From Streptomyces sp. Tue6028 (GTDB lineage Bacteria; Actinomycetota; Actinomycetes; Streptomycetales; Streptomycetaceae): a stretch of DNA of 64,000 bases. Location of the stretch: assembly GCF_002300165.1 (NCBI RefSeq), contig NZ_MLCE01000004.1:105953-169952 (forward strand), given 5' to 3'. Positions 37,249 to 45,121 of the stretch are shown piece after piece. The position numbers and the translations under genes were made by a program. How positions within the stretch are numbered: the stretch's first letter is position 1; the number at the start of each line of letters is the position of its first letter. The notes under the pieces are model-generated. The model did not search any database. It had not been told where the DNA came from and saw only the letters and a list, made by a program, of their open reading frames with translations.

Positions 37249-40101
37249 TCACAGACCGGCGGAGGTATGCGTGGCGCGCAGTTGGAACTGGTAGGACTCC
37301 CAGGCCGACCAGATGGTGCCGCTGGGGTCGGTCTGCGTGCAGTGGTACAGCGTGCCCGTGTCGTCGACGGCGAACAGTTCGATCTTGCCGGCCCCGTTCC
37401 GCTCGGCGGAGACGTGGCGCATCCGCAGCGTGGTGGAACTGAGCTGCGTCGACATCTGGACCCAGGACTGCCACGTGCCGCCGGCCGGGACGGTCTCGAA
37501 GCGGCGGAAGAGCTGCCCGTCGGGATTGGTGCCGAAGATCGCCAGGCGTCCGTCGAGGTTGCGGGCCATGTCGATGGAGTCGAGGATGCCGTCGAGCGGC
37601 AGCACGCCGCCCCATTCGCTCTCCGTCTGCGCGTTGGCGACGTTCATCCTGCGCTGGATGAGGAGGCCGTCCTCCTTGATGGCGACCAACATCGCGCGCC
37701 CGTCGGAGCCGGTCTCGACGGCGAGTTGGATCGCGGTGCCGCCGAGCTGGGTCCAGGGGGTGAACCAGCCGTTCGAAGCGGTGTCGTCGTTCAGGAAGTC
37801 CTGCCAGCGGTGGCGGATGGTGTTGTCGCCGCGGGTCGCATAGACCTGCATGCCGCCCCACTGGTCCTGGACCGCGGTCGCCGAGGTGAAGCCGGAATCG
37901 AACTGCTGGGGCGCCGTGTAGGTGCTGCTACCCGCGCTGGTCTGCGCGCGACGGGTCACGTAGCCGTTCTGATCGATGGCGAACACCTCGACCCGGCCGT
38001 CCTGGTGGCTGCTGGCGGTGACGGACTGCCACCCCGGCCCACTCGCGAGCTTCGTCCAGGGCCGTAGGTTGCCGCCGACGGTCTGCTGGCCGGTGTTCCA
38101 CAGATTGCCCTGCGCGTCCGTGCCGAACAGCTCAAGGCACCCGTCCTCGTTGCGGGCCGCGGCGATCGGGGAGCCGAGCGGGTGCGGGGCGTGCAGCGGG
38201 AAGGGGGCCGGCAGGAGCAGTTGCGTGTTGCGGTCCTGGTTGACGCCCATGCGTCTGGTGATGCCGCGGCTCACCTCCTGCGGGTCGTTGGTGGCCAGTT
38301 CCCTGGCCAGGGACGCCAGTTGTGCGGGCGTGCTGGTGTCGCCCCCGAAGGAGAGGGGTACGGCGGGGTCCACCATGGTCGTGAAGATCGAGAGGGTGGC
38401 GGGCCCGGCGGCCGAGCCGAACTCCCCTGCGTTCTGTGCGTCGGGGCTCACCATGATCTCGATGATGCGGCTCTGGATCGGCCAGTCGATGTGCGAGGCC
38501 GTGGAGATCTCCCAGAAGCCACCGGAGATCGGGCTGGAGGCCGGCGTCGGATGGGGGACGATCTTGTTGGCGTGAGTGTGTCCGTTGACCATGGCGATGA
38601 CGTTCGGGTAGCGCAGCAGCAGCGCCTTGAGTTCGTCGCCGGTGTGCCGGTCCCCGAAGATGCCGCCGAAGATGCCGTCGTCGAGGTTGTCCATGGTGCC
38701 CAGCGTGTGGTGGCAGAAGAGGACGTACATCTTGTCCTGCACACCGCTCCGCGTGACGATGCGGTTGTGGGTGTCGATGTACCGTGAGCTGTTGGCCCTG
38801 AGCTGCTGTTCCAGCCAGTTGAGCTGGTCGGTGTCGATCGAGCCGCCCGCGGCGCCGGAGCCGAAGCCGTCGGTGTTGGTGTTGGTGGAGTCCAGGGTGA
38901 TGTAGCGGATCAGGTCGCCGGAGCCGGACGGGATCGCGTAGTAGGCCTTGTCGATCCCGACGCCCTGGAATCCGTGACCGACCGGCAGGCCTGCGGTGTT
39001 GAAGTGGTCCTGGATGAAGGCCTTGCGCGACAGCAGCCGCCGGTTGGGGTCTGCGACGACCCGGGTCCCCTCCAGCTCCCAGGCGACCATCAGCTTGCCG
39101 AAGGTACCGAGGTCGCTGTAGTCGTCCGGCAGGTCCGCGGAGGTGCCGGAGGTCTTGGACGAGCCGACCGTCATACCCTGCACGTCGACGAGGTTGTTGT
39201 CGATGGGCTCGTTGCCCTGCCACAGGCCGTCGTGGTTGCCGTACGCCGCGTACCAGGGCATGCCGAGGCCGTGGGAGACGAACGGCCGGCGGGCCGCTCC
39301 GACCACGCCGCTCGCGTCCAGCAGTCCCGGGACGTAGGGGAATCCGAGGCCGGAGGTGCCGGTGTACTGGTTGCCCGGCACCTGCTGCGGAGGTACGGAC
39401 GGGTAGTAGTAGTGGTTGTCCCCGGTGCCGCCGTTGGTCAGGGCACCGCTGGAGAAACTCTGGTCCAGGCCGATGTTGCCGGAGTCCGGCACGATGGTCT
39501 GGCCACCGTCGAGCAAGTCGATGTACCAGCGGTTCTCGTTGTGCTGGCAGTTGTCGATCGCGTCGCCGGTGACAATGGTGAACTGCAGCGGCTTGTTGCT
39601 CCGCGGGCCCTTGCCGACGCCGGCGACGGCTTGACACATCGCGTCGACGACCTGCGTCGACAGGAACTCGTGGCCCCGGTAGGCCGAGTCGGTGGGATAC
39701 GAGGCGTAGTGCGGGGCGCCGGCGTCGGCGTAGCGGTCCATGAACTCCAGGCGGGCCGGCGACTGGTCGTCCACGATGTGCAGGTCGGTCATCTGCGCGA
39801 ACGCGGCCAATGCCATCGTCGGGGGGCCGAAACGGGACCAGAGGTCGGTGCGGATGGCGTGCGGCTCCCCCGGCCCGGCGACCAGCCGCTGATATCCCGC
39901 GCCTTGTGCGTAACTCGCACGCTGCACCGTCTGGTCCCACGTGGTGACCATCCGCGCGTCCGATGCGGAGGCCGCCGCCGTCTTGCCGCCGCGTACCGAG
40001 GTGGCGGCTTCGGCGGCGGCACAGAAGCCGCCGGCGTCGATGGCCGCCGCCACCACACCCACTCCGGTCGTCGTCAGTAACCTTCTTCGCGAGATACCCA
40101 C
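37249..40101 (-). CDS. Tat-exported metallophosphoesterase with C-terminal lectin-like beta-propeller, TTA codon
   Basis: A 950-residue paralogue of the preceding enzyme: Tat signal (MGISRRRLLTTTGVGVVAAA), then [41 protein letters not shown] and VNGHTHANK. The last 300 residues differ: repeated blades such as EDGCLELFGTDAQGNLWNTG, QDGRVEVFAIDQNGYVTRR and LDGRLAIFGTNPDGQLFRRF resemble the PLL/tachylectin-like sugar-binding propellers. So the catalytic domain is conserved but the targeting module is swapped. The start is GTG (40099-40101) with GGGAGA 6 nt upstream. Codon 8, within the Tat signal, is TTA (40078-40080), predicting bldA dependence. Probably an extracellular phosphoesterase bound to a glycan. 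Confidence 0.87.
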   Translation of the reverse strand: MGISRRRLLTTTGVGVVAAAIDAGGFCAAAEAATSVRGGKTAAASASDARMVTTWDQTVQRASYAQGAGYQRLVAGPGEPHAIRTDLWSRFGPPTMALAAFAQMTDLHIVDDQSPARLEFMDRYADAGAPHYASYPTDSAYRGHEFLSTQVVDAMCQAVAGVGKGPRSNKPLQFTIVTGDAIDNCQHNENRWYIDLLDGGQTIVPDSGNIGLDQSFSSGALTNGGTGDNHYYYPSVPPQQVPGNQYTGTSGLGFPYVPGLLDASGVVGAARRPFVSHGLGMPWYAAYGNHDGLWQGNEPIDNNLVDVQGMTVGSSKTSGTSADLPDDYSDLGTFGKLMVAWELEGTRVVADPNRRLLSRKAFIQDHFNTAGLPVGHGFQGVGIDKAYYAIPSGSGDLIRYITLDSTNTNTDGFGSGAAGGSIDTDQLNWLEQQLRANSSRYIDTHNRIVTRSGVQDKMYVLFCHHTLGTMDNLDDGIFGGIFGDRHTGDELKALLLRYPNVIAMVNGHTHANKIVPHPTPASSPISGGFWEISTASHIDWPIQSRIIEIMVSPDAQNAGEFGSAAGPATLSIFTTMVDPAVPLSFGGDTSTPAQLASLARELATNDPQEVSRGITRRMGVNQDRNTQLLLPAPFPLHAPHPLGSPIAAARNEDGCLELFGTDAQGNLWNTGQQTVGGNLRPWTKLASGPGWQSVTASSHQDGRVEVFAIDQNGYVTRRAQTSAGSSTYTAPQQFDSGFTSATAVQDQWGGMQVYATRGDNTIRHRWQDFLNDDTASNGWFTPWTQLGGTAIQLAVETGSDGRAMLVAIKEDGLLIQRRMNVANAQTESEWGGVLPLDGILDSIDMARNLDGRLAIFGTNPDGQLFRRFETVPAGGTWQSWVQMSTQLSSTTLRMRHVSAERNGAGKIELFAVDDTGTLYHCTQTDPSGTIWSAWESYQFQLRATHTSAGL

Positions 40102-40178
40102 GCCATGTCTCCCAGGAAAGGTCGAACTCGTCTCCTCCTCCGGCGTTCCATTCCGTTCCGCCTCGTTCCACAGGCCCG

Positions 40179-41768
40179 TCAGCGCCCGGGCAGCGGAACG
40201 TCGCGGCGGAGCGTGACCCCGGCGTCGGCGGCACGGGTGACGATCGTGGCGACGGCGCGTTCGGCGAGGGCCGCGATGGTCAGTGAGGGGTTGACGGTGA
40301 GGGAGGTGGGGACGGCGGCGCCGTCGGTGACGAACAGTCCGCTGTGGCCGCGTAGTTCATGGCCGTCGGTGAGCGCGCTGGTGGCGGGATCGTCGCCGAT
40401 CCGCGCCGAGCCGAGCGGATGGGCCGTGACGGCGCCGGCGACGTCCTCGCTCCACGGGCGGACCCGGGAGAGGCCGTCCTTCTCCAGGATTTCCCGCAGT
40501 GCAGCGTCGGCCCGCTCAAATGCCCGGCGGGTACGGGAGGTGGGGTGGTAGGTCATCGTGCCCTGCCCGAGCCCTGGCGCCAGCCGGGTGAAACTGCCGG
40601 TGAGCGGGACGACCCCGAAGGTGCCTTCGTTGTCGTCCTCGACCATGGCCAGCAGGGTGAGCCAGGAGCGCCACCGGGCCCGCATGTTCCGCTTCTCGAT
40701 GCCGAACCAGGCGGGTGACCCAGCGGCCTGGGCCAGCAGGTTGGTCAGCGGGGGGAAGTAGATCTGCTGGAGGGTGAAGCGGCTGTACTCCGGGGCGGTC
40801 GGGTCCAGGTGGTCGTAGGTGGCGGCAGTGATGGGCCGGCCCACGGGCAGCCCCTGGTAGGCGGAACCATCGGGACGTGACAGCCCCAGCAGTGAGCGCA
40901 CCTTGTCCTCGACGATGTCGGCGACACTGACGCGGTCGCCGTTGCCGGAGAAGTAGCGCCCCACAGCGGCCGGGATGCCCCCGAGGAGGAGAGCGGAGCG
41001 CTGGAGGATCACGGGCGTGCCCACGGCACCGGCGGCGAGTACGACGACCTTGGCGTGGATGACGCCGGCCTGCGCGGTGCAGCTGTAGTCGTCGGGGTCC
41101 AGGACTGTGTAGCCGACGGCGTAGCGATAGCCGGACAGCGACGACGGGGTGACGGTCTGCACCTCGTGCAGCGGGCGGATGTCCGCGCCGTGGGCCTCCG
41201 CCGCCGGCAGATAGTTGAGCAGCAGGGAGCGTTTGGCGTCGAAGCGGCAGCCGGAGAGCATCCAGTTGCAGTTGGTGCAGGCGTTGGTGTCGACCGCCAC
41301 CGGCACGGGATTGCAGGTGCGTCCGGCCCGCCGGCAGGCTGCGGCCAGGACCCCGCCCGCGTAGGACACGTCCGGCCAGTCGGTCCGGGTGACCGGCAGC
41401 GCCTCCTCGACCCGGTCGTACCAGGGGTCGAGGGCAGCCCGGGTCAGGGCGGCCGGCCACAGCTGGCGGCCGAGGCTGCCGTGGCGCTCGAAGACGAAGG
41501 ACGGTGCGCGCAGTGAGGCGGCGAAGTAGACGACGCTCCCGCCGCCGACGCAGTTGCCGGCGACCACCGCGACTCCGTCGCCGCGGATCACATCCACGAT
41601 CTTGTTGTATGTGCCCAGGCGCATCGACTGGGTGAAGTCGGCGGCGGCCGCACGGGGGCCGCGCTCCAGAACAGTGACGCGGGCTCCGCCCGCCGCAAGG
41701 TAGTAGGCCGGGATCGCGCCGCCGAAGCCGCTGCCGATCACCAGGACGTCCGTGGTCTGCGCCGTCAT
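40179..41768 (-). CDS. GMC-type FAD oxidoreductase (cholesterol-oxidase-like)
   Basis: A 529-residue flavoprotein. The N-terminal FAD motif is VLVIGSGFGGAIPAYYLAAG with an acidic strand end (VTVLERG). VVAGNCVGGGSVVYFAASLR is the second GMC motif. CTNCNWMLSGCRFDAKRSLLLNYL, a Cys-rich loop, is typical of the cholesterol-oxidase/GMC_oxred_C branch. The C-terminal HPLGSARIGDDP...LFVTDGAAVPTSLTVNPSLTI contains the catalytic His-Asn pair. It oxidises an alcohol to a ketone or aldehyde; sterol, sugar or polyol are possible. No signal peptide, but its start overlaps (4 bp) a Tat-exported small subunit, suggesting hitch-hiker export as a complex, as in gluconate 2-dehydrogenase-like enzymes. Confidence 0.87.
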   Translation of the reverse strand: MTAQTTDVLVIGSGFGGAIPAYYLAAGGARVTVLERGPRAAAADFTQSMRLGTYNKIVDVIRGDGVAVVAGNCVGGGSVVYFAASLRAPSFVFERHGSLGRQLWPAALTRAALDPWYDRVEEALPVTRTDWPDVSYAGGVLAAACRRAGRTCNPVPVAVDTNACTNCNWMLSGCRFDAKRSLLLNYLPAAEAHGADIRPLHEVQTVTPSSLSGYRYAVGYTVLDPDDYSCTAQAGVIHAKVVVLAAGAVGTPVILQRSALLLGGIPAAVGRYFSGNGDRVSVADIVEDKVRSLLGLSRPDGSAYQGLPVGRPITAATYDHLDPTAPEYSRFTLQQIYFPPLTNLLAQAAGSPAWFGIEKRNMRARWRSWLTLLAMVEDDNEGTFGVVPLTGSFTRLAPGLGQGTMTYHPTSRTRRAFERADAALREILEKDGLSRVRPWSEDVAGAVTAHPLGSARIGDDPATSALTDGHELRGHSGLFVTDGAAVPTSLTVNPSLTIAALAERAVATIVTRAADAGVTLRRDVPLPGR

Positions 41769-42427
41769 GCCGGACTCCCCGAAGCGGTCGTGTTCGGATG
41801 GAGTGCCGCGAGCGGGCGGCCGTAGGAGAAATCGGGGAAGCGCCAGAGGCCGTCCGGGTCCGGCTCGGGGAAGCGCAGCCACGTCAGTCCGGGATGGCCC
41901 TGGCCGAGGGCCTCGCCGGTGTCCTGCTGTCCGGCGGTGTCGAACGCCAGCCCCACCAGCAGGCTCATCACCTGCCAGATCGGCCGGTCCAGGTCGTCGG
42001 GGTCGAACAGGCCGCCGACCAGGGCGGTGCGGTCGGAGAAGGACAGGCCCACGAAAGGCGGGAGGGTCGGTGGCAGCCAGATCAGCCGGAGGGCGGCATA
42101 GGCGACGGCGCGGGCGTCCAGCAGCGCCGCGATCGCCGGCAGCAGCGGCGCCACCGGCAGTTCGGGCGACTCGAGGAGGCCGACGGCACCGGCCTGTACC
42201 GCACCGGGGCCGGTGACCGCCCCGGCGACCACCACGTCACCGGGAAAGCGGCGCTGGCCCGGGATCAGGGTGTCGGCGAACGCCTCGATCGTCTGTGTCG
42301 TCCAGCTCTCGGAGGCGTCGGCCGCGGCGGCCTCAGGTGTGTCCAGACCGCCGACGGACAGTCCTGCGAGCGTGGCGACCAGTGCCTTGAGGATGGATCT
42401 CCGGTCGGACTCGGTCATGGTGATCAC
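41765..42427 (-). CDS. Tat-exported gluconate 2-dehydrogenase subunit-3-like protein
   Basis: A 220-residue protein with a Tat signal (ESDRRSILKALVATLAGLSV) and the SWTTQTIEAFADTLIPG segment typical of the small (gamma) subunit of gluconate 2-dehydrogenase and related GMC complexes (PF13618). The C-terminus ends in RPLAALHPN. In known complexes this subunit carries the Tat signal, stabilises the flavoprotein and takes it across the membrane. Start: GTG at 42425-42427 gives a GTGA overlap with the upstream gene; an ATG three codons later (42418) is equally possible. Its stop overlaps the GMC start, so the three genes form one tight operon. The usual cytochrome c subunit is missing here. Confidence 0.82.
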   Translation of the reverse strand: MITMTESDRRSILKALVATLAGLSVGGLDTPEAAAADASESWTTQTIEAFADTLIPGQRRFPGDVVVAGAVTGPGAVQAGAVGLLESPELPVAPLLPAIAALLDARAVAYAALRLIWLPPTLPPFVGLSFSDRTALVGGLFDPDDLDRPIWQVMSLLVGLAFDTAGQQDTGEALGQGHPGLTWLRFPEPDPDGLWRFPDFSYGRPLAALHPNTTASGSPA

Positions 42428-43083
42428 CCGGCCAGTGCGCAGCGCAGGTCGTAGGGCAGTGACACGGTCAGTCCGGTCTCACCCGCGGCCTGACCGTAGT
42501 CGCTCAGCGCGCGGGCGACGTCGGGGAAGACCGGTTCGAGGGCGGTGACCGCGTCTCCGACGCCCACGGGGTGTCCGTCGATGCGGAAGTTGGCCAGGCG
42601 GGCTCCGGCCCGTCTCGCGGCCTTGTCCCACCAGTACTGACCGTCCCACGCCACCCACGGCGTCGCGCCGTGAGTGGACTGCACGCTCCAGTGGTCCTTC
42701 TGGTAGTAGTGGCAGGTCACCATGGCGATGGCGAACCGGGAGGGCTCGGCCACCAGGAACCGCAGGGCCCCTCCGTCGTCGATGGTGATGTCCCGCTTGC
42801 TGTACTCCACGCACAGCGGGTCGGCGAACGTCAGCCACCACGGCGGCTGCTCCCCCTCCCCGAACTCGTGCCAGGTGCAGTCGGCGGCGAACCCCGGTTC
42901 CGTGAACGGACCGACGGACGTGTCGGCGACCTCTGCGGAGCGGGTCGGCTGCCGAGCCGGGCTCTCGCGGACGACCGGCTTCGACGGTGCTGCGACGGCG
43001 GCGCTGCTCGCGAGCAGCGCCGCGGACGCTCCCAGAGCCAGCACGCAGCCGGCTGCCGAGACACGAAGGCGCAAGGGAAACAC
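42424..43083 (-). CDS. secreted protein of unknown function, first gene of the GMC operon
   Basis: A 219-residue protein with a signal peptide (GTG-initiated MFPLRLRVSAAGCVLALGAS, cleavage near AAVAAPS). The mature part is Trp- and His-rich with CTWHEFGEGEQPPWWLTF, EYSKRDITIDDGGALRFLV and YYQKDHWSVQSTHGATPWVAWDGQYWWDKAA, suggesting a compact beta-rich extracellular domain with three cysteines. I do not recognise the family. The start at 43081-43083 follows GGGAGG. Coupling to the small subunit and GMC genes suggests a substrate-binding or electron-transfer partner. A palindrome cluster at 43204-43255 lies about 120 bp upstream. Confidence 0.75.
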   Translation of the reverse strand: MFPLRLRVSAAGCVLALGASAALLASSAAVAAPSKPVVRESPARQPTRSAEVADTSVGPFTEPGFAADCTWHEFGEGEQPPWWLTFADPLCVEYSKRDITIDDGGALRFLVAEPSRFAIAMVTCHYYQKDHWSVQSTHGATPWVAWDGQYWWDKAARRAGARLANFRIDGHPVGVGDAVTALEPVFPDVARALSDYGQAAGETGLTVSLPYDLRCALAG

Positions 43084-43203
43084 GGGACCTCCCGTAAACG
43101 CAGCAGGGTGAATGTCACGCAGGGCCGGCCGCCACGGCGCGCTGGGCGGGGCGATCGGCATACCGAGGATGGGGCACACCGACCGGCCAGTACAAGAGGT
43201 GGG

Positions 43204-43255
43204 TCAGTGACTGAGCCACTGATCCTGTGAAATGAACTGCCGTCAACTAGGCAGT
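43204..43255. promoter_or_regulatory. palindrome cluster upstream of the GMC operon
   Basis: TCAGTGACTGA (43204-43214) is an 11-bp palindrome, and TCAGTG (43204-43209) also pairs with CACTGA (43217-43222). ACTGCC (43236-43241) pairs with GGCAGT (43250-43255) around 8 nt. The cluster lies between the Asp-box gene stop (43332) and the secreted-protein start (43083). It could be an operator for the operon or a weak terminator. Confidence 0.4.
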
Positions 43256-43331
43256 GCGTCAAGGTTGTTGGTCTCTCGACCGCCCATCGCATCCTGACGT
43301 GGGCGCCCCCGCCGCCGCGCCGGCCCCGTTC

Positions 43332-44939
43332 TCAGCGCCCGGTCGTCGGCGCGTTCATGTCGAGGAAGCGCTGCGGCACCTTCACCGGGTGCGGGTGTCC
43401 CGGCCGGCTCTTCGAGGCCCTCGGCTCGCGGGGGCCGTCGGGCCCCGGGCGGCCCGGGCCGGTCACCGGGACGCGGAAGACACCGGTGTACACGTCCGTA
43501 CGGCTCCGGCGAGCGCCGGAGCCGGCCTCGGTGAGCACCGGCCGCACCCCCTGGCCGTCGCTGACCAGGCCCTGGTAGTCGCCGAGGAAGTAGCCTCCGG
43601 CGTACGGCGCCTGCAGCCAGTCGAAGACCCTGGAGATCCGCCGTTCGGTCAGGCGTCGCGGATCGCCGTGCGTCAGGGTGGCCAGCTGGTAGGCGGTGGG
43701 CAGCGTGGTGGTGTCGCCCGGACGCAGGAAGCGCAGGTCGTAGTACGTGAGCGCGACCGTGCCCCGCTTGTCGACGGCGATGGACGGGGAGAAGGCGGGG
43801 ACGTCCTTCGGGCTGATGAGCGTCGGGGTCCTGCTCCAGGTGCGTCCACCGTCGCCGGAGCGCACCAGCTGGACGGAGTTGTGTGCGCCTCCGGAGAAGT
43901 CCGAGCCCTGGTAGGCCATGTAGAGCGTGCCGCTCTTCGGGTCGATGGCCGGGCTGGGCAGGGTGGCCGCGGCGCGGAGCAGCTTGGCGGGGTCGTTCGG
44001 GTCGACCTCGGGTACGGAGGTGTCCCGGGCCACGGTGGTCGCGGCGCTCCACGTCTCGCCGGCGTCGGTCGACGTCACCACGTCGAAGTGGGCGTCGACG
44101 ACGGTGCTCTGGTCGTCGGAGTAGGTGATCCGGTCGAAGAAGTCGTAGAGGGTGCCGTTGCGCGGGTCGACGACGATGACGTGTCCGATGGTCTGCGAGT
44201 TCGGCACGTCGTCGGTGGCGACGAACAGCCGGGCCTCGCTCCAGGTGCGTCCCCCGTCGCGGGTGAGCGAGATGTAGCCGGGGCCGTCGAGGGAGGACGG
44301 CCCGGGAGGGTCGTTGTCCAGACGGTCCCAGACCTGGTAGGCGGTGCCCTTGCGGGTCGGGTCGGCGGTGAGCGAGGGCTTGTCGTTGAAGAACGGCTGC
44401 TCATCGACGTGCGTGGTGGTGAGGTTCCGCCAGGTACGGCCGCCGTCCCGGGAGGTGGCGGCCAGCAGGGCGCTGCGGGTGCTCCTGGTGAAGTCGACGC
44501 CCTCCCCGCTCGCGTAGACGGTGCCGTCCGGTCCGGTGCTCACCCAGGGGTCGGAGGCCCGCTCGAAGTCCGCGCCGCCCGGCGCGCAGGCGCTGAAGGG
44601 AAGCGTGCTCTCCTGGAAGGTCTGGCCGTCCTCGGTCCAGCTGGCCACCAGACCCCGCGCGGCACCGTCCGACCAGCGGTCCTGCTGGAACACGGTGACG
44701 ACGCGCTTCGGGTGACGAGGGTCGACGGAGAGGTAGGGCTCGACCTCCGTACCCGGGTACACGACGCTGTCCGGGGACCGTGCGCCGATGGTGCACTCGG
44801 CGTACGGGTCTCCGAAGGACACCTTGCGCAGCGGCCGGCCGTCGGGATTCCGGTCGGCCGCTGCGGGAGGGGCCCCGGCGCCCGCCGTGAGCAGGAACGC
44901 GGCGGCGGTGGCGGCGGTCAGGGGCAGGCGGACGCGCAT
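43332..44939 (-). CDS. secreted Asp-box (BNR/sialidase-like) beta-propeller protein
   Basis: A 535-residue protein with a signal peptide (MRVRLPLTAATAAAFLLTAG, cleavage near PAAADR). Four Asp boxes of the S-x-D-x-G-x-T-W type are visible: SRDGGRTW, TRDGGRTW, STDAGETW and SGDGGRTW, spaced as in six-bladed sialidase-like propellers. The sialidase Arg triad and catalytic Tyr/Glu pair are not obvious, so it may be a non-catalytic propeller or a different glycosidase. GAGGAGATC precedes the ATG. It is one of several secreted minus-strand genes here and may bind or process a polysaccharide. Confidence 0.82.
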   Translation of the reverse strand: MRVRLPLTAATAAAFLLTAGAGAPPAAADRNPDGRPLRKVSFGDPYAECTIGARSPDSVVYPGTEVEPYLSVDPRHPKRVVTVFQQDRWSDGAARGLVASWTEDGQTFQESTLPFSACAPGGADFERASDPWVSTGPDGTVYASGEGVDFTRSTRSALLAATSRDGGRTWRNLTTTHVDEQPFFNDKPSLTADPTRKGTAYQVWDRLDNDPPGPSSLDGPGYISLTRDGGRTWSEARLFVATDDVPNSQTIGHVIVVDPRNGTLYDFFDRITYSDDQSTVVDAHFDVVTSTDAGETWSAATTVARDTSVPEVDPNDPAKLLRAAATLPSPAIDPKSGTLYMAYQGSDFSGGAHNSVQLVRSGDGGRTWSRTPTLISPKDVPAFSPSIAVDKRGTVALTYYDLRFLRPGDTTTLPTAYQLATLTHGDPRRLTERRISRVFDWLQAPYAGGYFLGDYQGLVSDGQGVRPVLTEAGSGARRSRTDVYTGVFRVPVTGPGRPGPDGPREPRASKSRPGHPHPVKVPQRFLDMNAPTTGR

Positions 44940-45121
44940 CAAGGATCTCCTCTGCGCCGCGGCGCCCGGGGCACGGCACCCGCGGCATCGGGGCTGCGTG
45001 GGGCGCGGAGCCGTCCGGCCGGGGCCGGGCACGACTCCGCTCGATCCTTTTCGGCCTCATGGCCGGTCCCCTTGATGGGCCGGACGGCGGAGTCGCCGAG
45101 GTGGTCCCGTTCAGGCCTGGA

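Noticed and set aside
43332..44939. Naming the Asp-box protein a sialidase
   Set aside because: Four Asp boxes are clear, but I could not place the sialidase Arg triad or catalytic Tyr; Asp boxes also occur in non-catalytic propellers.
37249..45121. Secondary-metabolite biosynthetic cluster
   Set aside because: No PKS, NRPS, terpene, RiPP or other core biosynthetic gene; the genes are exported enzymes and binding proteins.
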